Source: Marvania coccoides (taxonomy: Eukaryota; Chlorophyta; Trebouxiophyceae; Chlorellales; Chlorellaceae). From it: a stretch of DNA of 64,000 nt. Under the pieces are notes generated by a model, which was given only the letters and a program-made list of their open reading frames with translations, did no database searches and was not told where the DNA came from. Location: NCBI GenBank assembly GCA_963854735.1, contig OY978101.1:62001-126000 (forward strand), given 5' to 3'. Positions 46,463-56,833 of the stretch are shown here, piece by piece. Position 1 is the first letter of the stretch. The number at the start of each line of letters is the position of its first letter. The position numbers were made by a program, and so were the translations under genes.

Positions 46463-46866
46463 CGGATCCAGTGTCAATTATATTTTGGTGATGATGGCGA
46501 GAAAAAAATGCCTGTGTGGAAACAAAGACTGCCGATTTGGCGTGCTGCAAGCTTTTGCGATGTCGGCACAATCCAATACCCAAAATTTCAAAGCTATGCG
46601 CTGGGGTTTTTGCACGAAACCAGCTTTTTAGAGATTGTTTCTTTTTGCAAAAATATTTCAAAAACGTTCATCTGGCGTCATCGACGGAGGAGTTTCAGTT
46701 GAGTTAAACCTCCAATAACACAGGTGACACGTCAAACAATTCAAATGCACCGAATTCAGCTGGAATGGAGCCTCTTGTCTCTCCCCGTTTTAAATTCAAC
46801 AAACGATTTTTTTAAATCATTTGCGCTCTGTGCAGGCTCATCGCGCGGTAACGAGTGGTCCTGGAG
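46463..46866. other. Divergent promoter region
   Basis: 404 bp between the CCDC47 (-) and CDCA7-like (+) starts; nothing specific recognised. Confidence 0.6.
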
Positions 46867-49212
46867 ATGACAACCGCTGAGGAAGCGGCTGCGGCCGTCG
46901 AGCCGGGTAAGCTCTCACTTTTAGCACCGGTCTTCAATTTGAGAACATCAACATCTCGTCTAATACAGCAAGGAGGGTATTGCACAGCACAATTTAGTCT
47001 TTCATTTCGCAGTAAAAACCACCAGCGGTCATTTCTCTTGAACACTATTTTCACTTGAGTTTCCCGCCCGCTCTTTGCAACAGCAGCAGCAGACGTTGAG
47101 CCCAAGGAGAAGAAGAAGAAGAAGAACATGAACCCGGGGTTGCGGCAGCAGGGCAGCCGCACTTACGACTCCGAGAACGGAACTTCTTGCCACCAGTGCC
47201 GGCAGAAGACGCTGGAGGATAAGGCCGCCTGCAAGCGCTGCTCGCTCTTCTACTGCCCCCGCTGCCTGGAGAACCGCTACGGGGAGCGCGTCGAGGAGGT
47301 CAACACCTATGACTTCTGGTGCTGCCCCAAGTGCAAGGGTGAGAGACAGACAGCTCCTTTACTTTTTCCAGCATTTTTCTTCTTTTGTTTCATACTGTCT
47401 ATTCTTCTTTCCACAGGCGTGTGCAACTGCGGCCCATGCCGCAAGAAGAAGGGCCTCCCCGCCACCGGCATCCTCAAGCACACCGCCCAAAAGTCAGGGT
47501 ACGCCTCGGTGCAGGAGCTGCTCAAAGAGAGGCCAGACTCGCAGCACGCGGCCACCGCCATCAGGCTGGCCAAATCCTCCGCCAGCCAAGCCAAGCCCGG
47601 TGGCAAGATCCCCGCGGGCAAGCTCGCCGACGCGGCGCACCCAGCCAAGAAGGCGCGCAAGGCTGCCCCAGTGGCAGACCTCCTCGTCGACGACGCGCAA
47701 CTGGGGCCCCGCCCTGCGCCGCTGCCGCCCGCAGCCCCGCTGGCGGTGCACAGGGAGCCGACAGAGAGCGAGGAGGCCGCTGCCGCCGCTGCCGATTTCA
47801 AGAGCTGGAGCAAGAAGGCGCCCTCCAACAAGCGCCCCTGCTGCCCCGCCTGGCTGACGACCGCCAAGCTGGCAGGCGTCACCCCGCTGCCTGGTGACGT
47901 CGACTCCGGTGCGCTGCTGTCGGTCCTCGAGTTCGTTTCCACCTTTGGGCAGGCGGCGCTCAAGCTCGAGCCCAGCAGCGCAGCCTGCCTGCACCTGCCC
48001 TCGCTGGCCGCGGAGCTGGTGCAGCCGGCCATCCCGCGCCGTGACGACCAGCTGTGCCCCGTCCCTGAGGCCTCCCCCGTCGCTGAGCTGCACTGCAAGC
48101 TGCTGGCGTCTGTGCGCAACGCCTGGGGGCTGGAGGGGGCTGTGGCGCTGAGCAGCTGGCAAGAGCTGATGCGGGAGTATCTCACGGAGTCTAGGTTGTC
48201 CCCTGCGGTGGCTTCGGCCGTTAGGAATGCCCACGGCCCGCCTGCCTTGGCCGGTGAGAGCTCCGCGTTTGGCGTAGAGCAGCGAGGCGACAAAAAAGAA
48301 AACAACAAAATGGAAACCAGCAGCGGCGGCGGCAGCAGCAGCAGCAGCGACACCGAGGAGGGGGCTACTGCTGCCGGTGACAAGGGCAACAAGGGCAGCA
48401 ACGCCACCGGCGGTGAGAGCAGGAAGTGGTCCAAAAGCGGTGGTGCTGCCTCTGCTGCTGCTGCAGCGGTGGTGCCTACGGCAGAGTACCCTGCTGGGGG
48501 CTACTGGGGGCTGCAGCCTGGGGTGCGGGTGGCGATGCTGGAGGCGCTGATGCACGATGCCCTGGACACTCAGACCTTCCGTGCCACCTTGGGCAAGGCC
48601 ATGGACGACGCCGCAGAGGATGAAAAGGCGCGGCGGGAGAAGGCAGCGGAGGTGCGCAAGGCGGCCAAGGCGGCCACCGCCCAGCAGCGCGACCACGAGG
48701 TGGCCCTGCTGATGGCCAACAGCGGAAGCGGCAAAGCGGCAGACCTGGAGGAGCAGCGCAAGGTGCTGGAGGAAGCCAGGGCGAAGGCCGAAGCGGCAGT
48801 GGCGGAAGTGTCCAAGCTGAAGCTGATTCCGGACTTCAGCAAGGTGGTCCCTGCCGCTGTGCGTGCTACGTCGCTGGGCCAGGACCGCGACGGCACGACG
48901 GTGTTCAAGCTGCAGGCAGGGGCTGTGCTGACGGGCAGCAGCGCTGGACTGGTGGTGTGCGTTGGCGGGAAAGATGAGGGTGCCAGCTGGCAGGCGTACG
49001 CTGACCCCGCTGCGTTTGCGGCTGCACTGGACCCCAGGGGGAAGAAGGAGGGGGCGCTGCGGCGGGCCATCGCCACTGCGTGCGGGGTGGATACAAAAAA
49101 AAGGGGAGCGGCGAGCGGAGGAGACGAGGGGAAGAAGGAGGAGAAGAAATTGGGTGACAAGCTGGAGTCGCCGCCTCGCAGCGCCAAGAAGCAGAAGACC
49201 CCAACATGTTAA
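46867..49212 (+). CDS. CDCA7-type 4CXXC zinc finger protein
   Basis: Exons 46867..46906, 47084..47338 and 47417..49212; 696 aa. N-terminus MTTAEEAAAAVEP followed by a poly-Lys nuclear-localisation-like run. The zinc finger (about 48-115) has paired Cys: SCHQCRQKT, CKRCSLFYCPRCLENRYGER, WCCPKCKG, then across intron 2 VCNCGPCRKKKGLPATG. This is the zf-4CXXC_R1 domain of CDCA7/CDCA7L. The remainder is Ala/Lys/Glu-rich with Ser and acidic runs. In animals CDCA7 recruits the HELLS remodeller and supports DNA methylation maintenance; in plants homologues are also linked to DDM1. A similar role is plausible here but inferred. Confidence 0.88.
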
Positions 49213-49681
49213 CGAGTGTGATATGCGCGTAGTGGAAGAAAGATGAGTGGATACGGAGAAGACGGCCATTCAAAGTATCTGGGAGCTCTCTGTTTTTCAA
49301 AAGCAAGAAGAGCTCAAATATCCTCGGAGCTGGGCATATGGAAAAAGTATCCTTAAGAGTGAACAAACACATATTTGTGTTGATAGTAATGAAAGGGGAA
49401 AAGAAAGAAAAAGTATCTTTAAGAGTGAACAAACACATATTTGTGTTGATAGTAATGAAAGGGGAAAAGAAAGAAAAAGTATCTTTAAGAGTGAACAAGC
49501 TGAACAAACACATATTTGTGTTAATGGTAATGAAAGGGGAAAAGAAATAAAAAACGAAAGTGGACATAGTTAACAGGAAATTGGAAGCACATTTTATCTC
49601 GCGTGCCCATGAGGGTGGAAGAGAAACAGCGTTGGAAAAAAATGCAATGCATGGCATCAGACAGCCAATCAATCTAAATAA
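49213..49681. other. Tail-to-tail spacer containing 66-bp tandem repeats
   Basis: Between the 3' ends of the CDCA7-like and secreted-protein genes. Contains the minisatellite listed separately; the rest is AT-rich. Confidence 0.6.
49341..49553. repeat. Three tandem copies of a 66-bp unit
   Basis: Units start at 49345, 49411 and 49477. Each contains AAGTATCTTTAAGAGTGAAC and a conserved block with CACATATTTGTGTT. Copies 1 and 2 differ at one base; copy 3 has a 9-bp insertion (duplicated GAACAA area) and a few changes. As 66 and 9 are multiples of three, one frame stays open (KSEQTHICVDSNERGKE repeated). Confidence 0.9.
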
Positions 49682-51055
49682 CTAAGCAGGGGTCGCTGAA
49701 GGCTGCCCCACACCGGCGCTTCTGGAGGTGACAGAGGAAGAACGAGAAGAAAGAGATGCCTTTCCAACCACGCGGAAAAACTCAACTTCGACCACCTGTT
49801 TCGCATACGGGATTGTGAACGGCTGCCACTGGGAGTAGCTAGATGTTTTGTAAGGAGATCGACCCCCAGGGTACCCGATGTAGAGACGATAGGTGGCGGT
49901 AGCGTTCAACGATTTTCCAGCAATCCTGCCACGGCACACAAAGCCACGGCAAAAAGTGCCCTTCACTCCGGTTGCCACAGGTGCCTTGCACACGCCTTCG
50001 CAGTTTGAACGGAAGTCCAGGAACGCGGTCTCATCCGCCAGAAACACCGTCAATTTTGTTTTTCTGCCGGTGCGCTCCAGCGACTTTGCCACTCTCGCCT
50101 CCCACTCGTAGGTGTCGGTGGGCACAGGGTAGTTGTTATAATTGGGACCTGTAAAGGGGTACCCATTGTACTCGTGGACTGTGTACCCAGCACTGCCGTT
50201 GCCAGGGTAAAATTTATAGTCAAAGGTGGTGGGACCGTAAACCAAGGATTGTCTGCCAATGGGCACACGCTTGACTGGCTCGGGGTTGGGCTTGCACAGC
50301 GTGACTGTTCGGTCCATACGCACTGTGAGCTTTCCAGTGGACTTGGTCTTGTTCCACTTTTTGATCAGTTTATTATCCTGGGGGTGGGAAGGGATCGGGG
50401 AGGTAAGGAGATAACACGCCAGGTGTGCGTTGGTCCGGGATCTCTCATGCTCAAGCTCGGGATGCGCTGTACTACTCACCGAGAGACCAAAATACAACCC
50501 AGCAGTGGCGTAATTGGGGTAAGGCTTTCCTGGTTGAAAGTAGTCACTGGGTGTCACTCTCATGGTGCACGCGTTTCTCGTGCCATAGCTTCCCAGGTGG
50601 CACTGCTGAAAAATGCCGCCATTGCTGAAGTCATAAAGTACGCTCCACCGGCCTTTTGCGCTGGGAGGCAGGCTGACAGTCAGCTCAACGGTGCACTCGG
50701 ATTCTTTCAACTCATTGAGGGTGTAGTCGTCAAAATATTGGAGCGCCGTGGCGCTGGCGTACGATGTGTAATGGACGCGGTTCCCCTCTTCGCGACGCCA
50801 TCTGCACGTCTCCTCCATGAAGCCTTGACTAAAGGGCAGGGTGTAGTTGAATTTATACCCGGAAGTTTTCAAGCAAGCGCGTTCGCTGGTCAACTTGAAA
50901 CAGGCGGAGCCAAGCGTGGAGTTCAGACCCACACATTTACCACCGCCGCCGTGCTGGGGTGTCTTCCAAACGCTGCTGGCAGCAGCAGGAGCGCAGCCCG
51001 CCACCAGAACAGCGACTACGAGGGCCATCAAGGTGGGCGACTGCGGCAGCTCCAT
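49682..51055 (-). CDS. Secreted cysteine-rich protein, unrecognised
   Basis: Exons 51055..50480 and 50377..49682; 423 aa. A 102-nt intron with GT-AG ends keeps the frame open, so retention would add 34 residues. Seen: a signal peptide (MELPQSPTLMALVVAVLVAG), about 14 Cys in the mature part, N-glycosylation sequons (NST, NYT, NAT), and Tyr/Gly/Pro-rich segments such as NGYPFTGPNYNNYPVP. Motifs such as GTFCRGFVCRGRIAG and FLDFRSNCEGVC suggest disulfide pairs. No known family recognised. Extracellular or cell-wall location is inferred. Codon usage is less GC-biased than neighbours, as expected for a lineage-specific or low-expressed gene. Confidence 0.75.
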   Translation of the reverse strand: MELPQSPTLMALVVAVLVAGCAPAAASSVWKTPQHGGGGKCVGLNSTLGSACFKLTSERACLKTSGYKFNYTLPFSQGFMEETCRWRREEGNRVHYTSYASATALQYFDDYTLNELKESECTVELTVSLPPSAKGRWSVLYDFSNGGIFQQCHLGSYGTRNACTMRVTPSDYFQPGKPYPNYATAGLYFGLSVSSTAHPELEHERSRTNAHLACYLLTSPIPSHPQDNKLIKKWNKTKSTGKLTVRMDRTVTLCKPNPEPVKRVPIGRQSLVYGPTTFDYKFYPGNGSAGYTVHEYNGYPFTGPNYNNYPVPTDTYEWEARVAKSLERTGRKTKLTVFLADETAFLDFRSNCEGVCKAPVATGVKGTFCRGFVCRGRIAGKSLNATATYRLYIGYPGGRSPYKTSSYSQWQPFTIPYAKQVVEVEFFRVVGKASLSSRSSSVTSRSAGVGQPSATPA

Positions 51056-51650
51056 CTGCGTTATCTAAAGAAGGCTAGTTAAAGAGAGGGTTTTGAAAAT
51101 GGGAAGCTCGCTAGCCTTCGGAAATATTGTACGACTAGCCCTGACTAGTACTACTAGCCCCCAGGCCTGACTAGTCTCAGCTGGGGAGCTAGTGGCGAAA
51201 AAAAGTGTCGGCCTGAAATTTCGACGAACCCATAGCTGCTACTCACCTCTGAGTTTTTTTTATTCAACTTATGGGGGCATGGAGGCAATAAGATGGGCGC
51301 GGCGATTGTCTTAGATGCGAAATCCTGAGTGTCGGCAATTTTCAAAAGTTTGACGGGCCCTCTGTATCCGATGGCAGAAATACTAGTTTCCGTGGGTCCA
51401 AAGCAATTAGCTTTTGGCTAGGATGGCTGCATTTCATCACGATTTTCCGCGTTCAATTCTGTCCTAAAAAGTTGGAAAGAAAGAGTAGTAGTACTCTTTC
51501 TTTTGGAAGCCACTGAGAAGCTGTTTGTTACATTTTGTTTCGCAAACAAACCAACGATTCAGTGCACAACACTACCAAAAAACTCATCACGCTCACAGAC
51601 GCACACTCAAACACGTCACTCGATTTTATCCAACTCCACCACTGCTCCTT
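51056..51650. other. Intergenic
   Basis: Promoter side of the secreted-protein gene and 3' flank of NOT2. A CTAG-rich cluster (51110-51200) and a perfect 12-bp hairpin (51477-51504) are visible; no gene. Confidence 0.5.
51477..51504. repeat. Perfect 12-bp hairpin
   Basis: AAAGAAAGAGTA, loop GTAG, TACTCTTTCTTT; lies 147 bp beyond the NOT2 stop codon. Confidence 0.7.
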
Positions 51651-53387
51651 TCACTTTGGCATGCCCTGCTGTGGCGGTGGCCCCACAGCCCCTGGCGGAG
51701 GCATCGGCATGCCCCCGCCGGGCGATGACGCCCCCGCCATGCTCTTGAGCACCCCTGGGGGCCTCTCCAGCGCGTCAAACGACACGGAGAAGTTGTCTTT
51801 CCGCACAACGTCCCACGATGAGGGGTCAAACAGAAAGAAGGCACCACGCTCAAACCGATCGGTCTTCTGCACCGGCTCAGAGTTGGGGGCGCGCGTGAGC
51901 CACGCCTTGAGCTCCTTGTGGTAGTACCACCCGCGCGAGGCCAGCTCGTCCGCCGCGTAAACCTGCGCCTCGTCCCCAGGCATGCCGTAGAAGATGTAAA
52001 ACAGGGTGTCGGGCTGGAAGCGGGAGAAGTAGGCGGGGGAGAGGCGCGGGGGAGGGGTGAGGTAGCAGGTGGGGGTGCGGAAGTCGGGTTCGGGTTTGCC
52101 GGGGCCGTCTGCCCACGGCGAGGCAAAAGTCTTCCACAGCGCCTCTGGAGAGTTGAGGTTGAGGCCCAGGGTGGTGAGGTCGGTGCCCAAGGCAAGGGTG
52201 GTCACGTCAGGGTCGGTCATACGAATCACACTCAGCAGGCCCAGCAGGCCAAAGCGGTCGGGGGCGCCGCCGACGCTGCCTGCAGAACCGGGCGTCCCCG
52301 GCTGCTTCATCCCCGCAGCGGCAGCAGCGGCGGCCTGCTGCTGTTGTTGCTGCTGCTGCTGCTGCTGAAGCTGCATCTGGCGCTGCTGCTGCATGCGGAG
52401 CGCGTCGTAGGCTGCGTCTGACACCACCTGGTGCTGCATCTGCTGCTGCATCTGGCTGGCGAGACCAGCCCCAGGCAGCGCCGGGAAGTCTTCCTCCCCG
52501 AACGCAGCCCCCTGCTGCGGCTGCGGCGGCATGCCTGCCGCCGATCTTGCCGCCGACGCGTTCACTGCGCCGCCCTTTTGGTTGATCAGGTTGGCGAACG
52601 AGTCGTTGATGCCGCCGTCCTGCCCCGACAGCCGACCGCCCTGCGGTCCAGCCGGCGACAGCGACGGAAAGTCTGACGCGTTGAAGCTCGCCCCCTCCTC
52701 CTGCCGCTGCCCCACACCGCCTGGATTCTTATTCAGCATCGTCAAAAGATCGCCAGAAGGGGCGCCACCGTAGCCACCCACGCCCCCAAGCGCCCCCGAC
52801 CGCTGGTTCAGCCCTGAGAGCGTGGCAGCGATGCCGCCTTGCCCTGTCGCTGCCCCCATCCTGCCCTGCGTCTGAAACGGATTCAGGTTGGCCGAGAGCC
52901 CCGCTCCAGGGCCCAGGTTGCCGAGGTTGCCGCCCAGGGTGCCGCGCCCAGGGAGGCCACCTTGCTGGCCCCCCCCTGCCCCTGCCGCCTGCTGCTGTTG
53001 CGTCATGTAAGCGTTGTTAACTCCAACCCCCGCAGGGCCGGCCATTCGCAGGTTTGCGTTGGAAAACTGCTGCTGTCCGGGCACGCCCATGCGAGGGGCA
53101 CCCTGCTGCTGCAGCCCCAGCTGCTGCTGGAGGTTGCTGAGTCCCGCAGGGCCGGCAGCAGCGCCCAACCGCTGCTGCTGGGCAGCTGCGAGGTTGGCGG
53201 CCTGTCCGGGGGCTCCTGCCATGCCGCTGATCCCCCCTGGCCGGCCCTGCAAGTTGAAGCCGCCTCCCGGCAGCGACTGCAGGCCTGGCATTCCTCCGAG
53301 TCCAGCGAAACCGGCGGCACCTGGCTGGCCCTGGCCGCCCTGAAACTGGGCGAATCGGCTGTCCATGCCGCCTTGATTCATGTTCAT
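51651..53387 (-). CDS. NOT2: CCR4-NOT complex subunit NOT2
   Basis: Single coding exon, 578 aa, start at the ATG at 53387. N-terminal two thirds are Gly/Gln/Asn/Met-rich and low complexity (a run of about 12 Gln near residue 345). The C-terminal NOT-box (about 410-540) reads LGLNSPEALWKTFASPW, then PTCYLTPPPRL, FQPDTLFYIFYGMPGDEAQV, AADELASRGWYYHKELKAWL and FFLFDPSSWDVVRKDNF. These are the conserved NOT2/3/5 blocks; absence of an N-terminal coiled coil excludes NOT3. NOT2 holds the deadenylase module in the CCR4-NOT complex. A GT-AG intron may lie in the 5' leader, with an acceptor near 53425. Confidence 0.93.
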   Translation of the reverse strand: MNMNQGGMDSRFAQFQGGQGQPGAAGFAGLGGMPGLQSLPGGGFNLQGRPGGISGMAGAPGQAANLAAAQQQRLGAAAGPAGLSNLQQQLGLQQQGAPRMGVPGQQQFSNANLRMAGPAGVGVNNAYMTQQQQAAGAGGGQQGGLPGRGTLGGNLGNLGPGAGLSANLNPFQTQGRMGAATGQGGIAATLSGLNQRSGALGGVGGYGGAPSGDLLTMLNKNPGGVGQRQEEGASFNASDFPSLSPAGPQGGRLSGQDGGINDSFANLINQKGGAVNASAARSAAGMPPQPQQGAAFGEEDFPALPGAGLASQMQQQMQHQVVSDAAYDALRMQQQRQMQLQQQQQQQQQQQAAAAAAAGMKQPGTPGSAGSVGGAPDRFGLLGLLSVIRMTDPDVTTLALGTDLTTLGLNLNSPEALWKTFASPWADGPGKPEPDFRTPTCYLTPPPRLSPAYFSRFQPDTLFYIFYGMPGDEAQVYAADELASRGWYYHKELKAWLTRAPNSEPVQKTDRFERGAFFLFDPSSWDVVRKDNFSVSFDALERPPGVLKSMAGASSPGGGMPMPPPGAVGPPPQQGMPK

Positions 53388-54080
53388 ACTACAAGCGACC
53401 TCTCTCTGTTCGTCGACAAGGTGTCCTGCGGAAGGAAGGGGAGGTTAGAAAAGAGCATTAGAATTGAAGGGCGCGCAGCTGGCGCGAGGCGATGTGCGCC
53501 AGCGCCGAGATGAGGGCGATGGAGTTCCCGTTAATAGGCGAAAAATACAGCCAGAGGTGAAAGGAAAGTGGAGGTGAAGACATCGAAAAGCCGTGATCGG
53601 GCTTCTTTATACAACAGTGGTTTGTGGTTTCCACGTCGCAGCGCAGTTCTGGCAGGCACTGACCTCATCCGCGTCGAAATATTCCGGAGGACAGCAGTGC
53701 AAATTTGAGACACGATAAAACTATAAATTGACGAGCGCGTCTAAAAACTGCAGGGCATCCAGCCTGTTTCCAGAATAAAATACCGCAATAATCCAAAAAT
53801 AATTCCCCCAGTCGCCGTGCCCAGCAAAACAAAAAACTCAAATCCTCAATATTTTTCTTTTACCCGAAAAAGGAAGAATACGTTTGCCTGCGGACTCCGC
53901 TCGAGCGCATTTCATTTTATTTTGGCACTGTGTGACCTCGGAGTTGCGTTGCAGAGGAGCGCCGCCGTAGGATCACCGCCTCAAGGAACTTAATTTGAAA
54001 TTCAATTTTGAGTTCCAGAACAGTGCAGCCTCGGGCCTTATTGTGTTCTCTTCACATCTCCACACGCTCGTTTTGCTGCA
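53388..54080. other. Divergent promoter region
   Basis: 693 bp between NOT2 (-) and eIF3j (+); includes a likely NOT2 leader intron. No gene recognised. Confidence 0.6.
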
Positions 54081-55056
54081 ATGGGCGATTCCTGGGAGGA
54101 CTGGGAAGACGAGGTTGAGGTTCCCGCGCCTGGTGCCACCGTCGCTGAGCCAGACGTCAAAAGGTTCGAGGGAGAGGACGAGGAGGAGGAAGAGCCCAAG
54201 TGGAAGGCAGCGGTGCCCCAGTCGGAGAAGGTGGGCAGCGCCGTTCGGCAAAAACGCAGCAGCAGCAGTCTTTTAAACCGCTTTTACTACCCTTTTGATT
54301 TTTATAAAGTGAAGGTTGCTGTTTCTTGCTCTATTTTTTTATCGCACTCTCCTGGTTTTTTTGTTACATTGCAGCCCAAGGCTCGCCTGTCCAAGTACGA
54401 CGAGGCTCGCGGCCTGCAGGAGATTGACGAGGGGCCCCTTGACGACCCCATAGCCGAGAAACTGCGACAACAGCGCCTGGTGGAGGAGGCGGACTACAAG
54501 GCAACCATGGAGCTGTTCGGAGGAGGTCAGTGTGTATCTATTTAATTGTTTTAAATCGCCTGCGCTGTTTCTATCCAGCTCCGTGCTTTTTCCCCTCCTC
54601 TTCCTTCATATTTGAATGGTTTTGACACTTTTTTCCCTGCCCATAAATAATACTCTTTGTAACCCCATTCCGCCAATGCATTAAAACTGTTATTTTGGCG
54701 CAGGCATGGACCTTGATGGCTTCCTCCCCAAGTCTGCCAAGGACTTTGAGGACCTGGCAAAGGCGGTGGCCGCCAAGTACTTCATGCCCCACGCCAAGGC
54801 GGGGGCGGCGTACAAGGCGGGCGTCAAGGCGCTGATGCACGCAGTGACGCGGCCAATGAGTGCTGCTGAGACCAAGGACATTGAGACCGCGGTGGCCGGC
54901 ATTCGATCGGAGAAGCTCAAGGAGGAGAAGCTGCTGGCAGGAGGCAAGAAGACGCTGAAGAAGGCGACGCTGAACGTGGGCAGGGGCGGCGGGTCTGCTG
55001 GGCTGGAGGACTACGTGTACGACGACCCCCTTGATGATGACTTTGATTTCATGTAA
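54081..55056 (+). CDS. EIF3J: Eukaryotic initiation factor 3 subunit J (HCR1)
   Basis: Exons 54081..54230, 54375..54525 and 54704..55056; 217 aa. Seen: acidic N-terminus MGDSWEDWEDEVEVP, central DDPIAEKLRQQRLVEEADYK, and the conserved C-terminal block (SAKDFEDLAKAVAAKYFMPH, VKALMHAVTRPMSAAETKDI) ending in the acidic DYVYDDPLDDDFDFM. The acidic tail matches the part of eIF3j that enters the decoding centre. Both exon junctions (phases 0 and 1) are clean. It is a loosely bound eIF3 subunit acting in start codon selection and ribosome recycling. Confidence 0.95.
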
Positions 55057-55285
55057 TGTGGCCATTCGCTTTATGGGTGTGGGTCTGCTGCTGCTAGTAG
55101 CAGTGTAGGCCTCAACTAGAGTGGATGGATTTGCTTTTGTTTGGGTTCCTTTTTCTTTTAAACTGTGTGAATGCCATGCAACATTTCAACCGTCAGCAAA
55201 ATGATAACAAAAGGAAGGGGGAAATGGAAAGCAACAAACGTCTGGTCTTCAAACGTAACTACAAGCAGCGCCATGGGTTCTCCCG

Positions 55286-56544
55286 CTACCGCACCATCTT
55301 CCGGCCGCCGATATTGCTGCTGAAGCCTATCGAGGTGAAACTCAGTCCCGAGTTAAATGAAAAGGGGCTCGCGGAAGCGGTCGTGGGAAGCACAGCCAGC
55401 CCCCCCACTGCAGCGACGTTAGACGTCGTGGTGGCCATTGTCGCAGGCACGACTACCACGTTGGTGGTGGTGGGGACAGCTGTAACAACGGCAGTGGTGG
55501 TGGGTACGGCAGTCTGAACAGTTTGAACGGTGACATGAGCAGGAACCATAGTTGCGACGGTGCTTCTCTGGAAGGATGTCGCCGCGCCGGCTGCTCCTCC
55601 GCTTCCGCTGTTTTGCTGGACTTGCTGCGCCTGCTGCGTTTGGTCGTCCGCTGTCTGGGTAGCAGCAGCACTTTCCACATTTCCGTTCACATGTGGCGCA
55701 ACGGGGGCTGCTGTGGCCCTCTGTGCGACTGTGAGGCCGCCGAGCGGCAAAACGTCAGCAGGGACCAGCACCAGGCTTATTTCGTCAATCAACGTGTTGC
55801 ACGCTTGTAGGTTTGCTCCCAACATGATCGGAGCCACGTCAGCTGCACACGCATGACGTGAAACGTTCTTAATAGTGAGTTAGAGAGAAAACATCCGGTA
55901 TATTGGCACTACAAAATGCAATACAAAAATGTTAATATGTACTTGCCTGTCACGGTCAGCACCTGGTTGGGATTTAGCGTGGGAAAAGAGCGGCCGACTT
56001 GCATGTCTTCAACTCGCACCACTTGGCTGGGGAAGATGTGGTTCTGCAGCAGCCTCTGCAGTTTTTCGGGCTGCGCCAGCAGCTGCGACTCTGGCATGCC
56101 CGCTGCGGAGAGTAGAGCGGTGAAAGCGTCGTTGGTGGGGACGAGAATGGTTTGCAAGGCAGATCGAGACGTCAGCACGTTGCCCAGCCCAGCAGCCTGC
56201 ACGCCGAAATGCTGTTTAGTGTGGAACGGAGGGAAAATTTTGCATACATGTGAATAGCAACGCTTGCCTGCATGGCGGTGACGAACACGCTGGACGAGCC
56301 CCTGGATTGCAGAAAATCTTGCGGGATGGTGCAGTCTGCAGGCACGGGCGCTGCTTGCGTCACGTCTAAAACGAGTTGGTCTGACTGGAGCGTTGTTTGT
56401 TTTGCTTCGGTGAGTACTGAAATATGAAAGGAAGAGCCTGCTGCGCCGCATTAATAAAGAGATAGCATTGACTCACCTTCATCCTGTGCGTGGGAAAATG
56501 GTGTGGCCGCCAAGGCCAGAAACAGGAGGAGAAGCAGCTTCATT
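55286..56544 (-). CDS. Secreted fasciclin (FAS1) domain protein
   Basis: Exons 56544..56478, 56416..56268, 56196..55947 and 55842..55286; 340 aa. Signal peptide MKLLLLLFLALAATPFSHA. One FAS1 domain (about 45-190): FLQSRGSSSVFVTAMQ, LQTILVPTNDAFTALLSA (H1 block), RLLQNHIFPSQVV (H2 block), and LQACNTLIDEISLVLVPAD. The C-terminal ~150 residues are Thr/Val/Ala-rich (VPTTTAVVTAVPTTTNVVVV), like a glycosylated stalk. FAS1 proteins mediate cell adhesion or matrix contacts. Introns 2 and 3 both have GC donors (ATGCAG then gcaagc; GACAG then gcaagt), each required by phase. Confidence 0.87.
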
Positions 56545-56833
56545 TTCCCCCAAGAATATCTATGTAAAACCTTGAAACCGAAAATGCCTATTGTCAAACT
56601 AAAATGTCACATAGATTAATAGTGGAATATCAAAGTTATAAAATGGCGAACTGCAACGAAACGCGGCTTTTATTGGCCCGTCCAATGGGTTGAAAGAAAG
56701 TTTCATGCAGCAACTTTTTATTTGAATAATTGAAAAAGATAAACTATTAACAACCACTCCAGACATAGGCCTGGTCACGCGTCAGGCACAGGCATGCGCC
56801 CTCACACATTTATATCGCCAGATGTGGAATTAC

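Noticed and set aside
51056..51345. CTAG-rich cluster as a mobile element end
   Set aside because: No inverted termini or target duplication could be defined.
54551..55065. 164-codon minus-strand open frame opposite eIF3j
   Set aside because: Antisense shadow of the eIF3j third exon and its intron.
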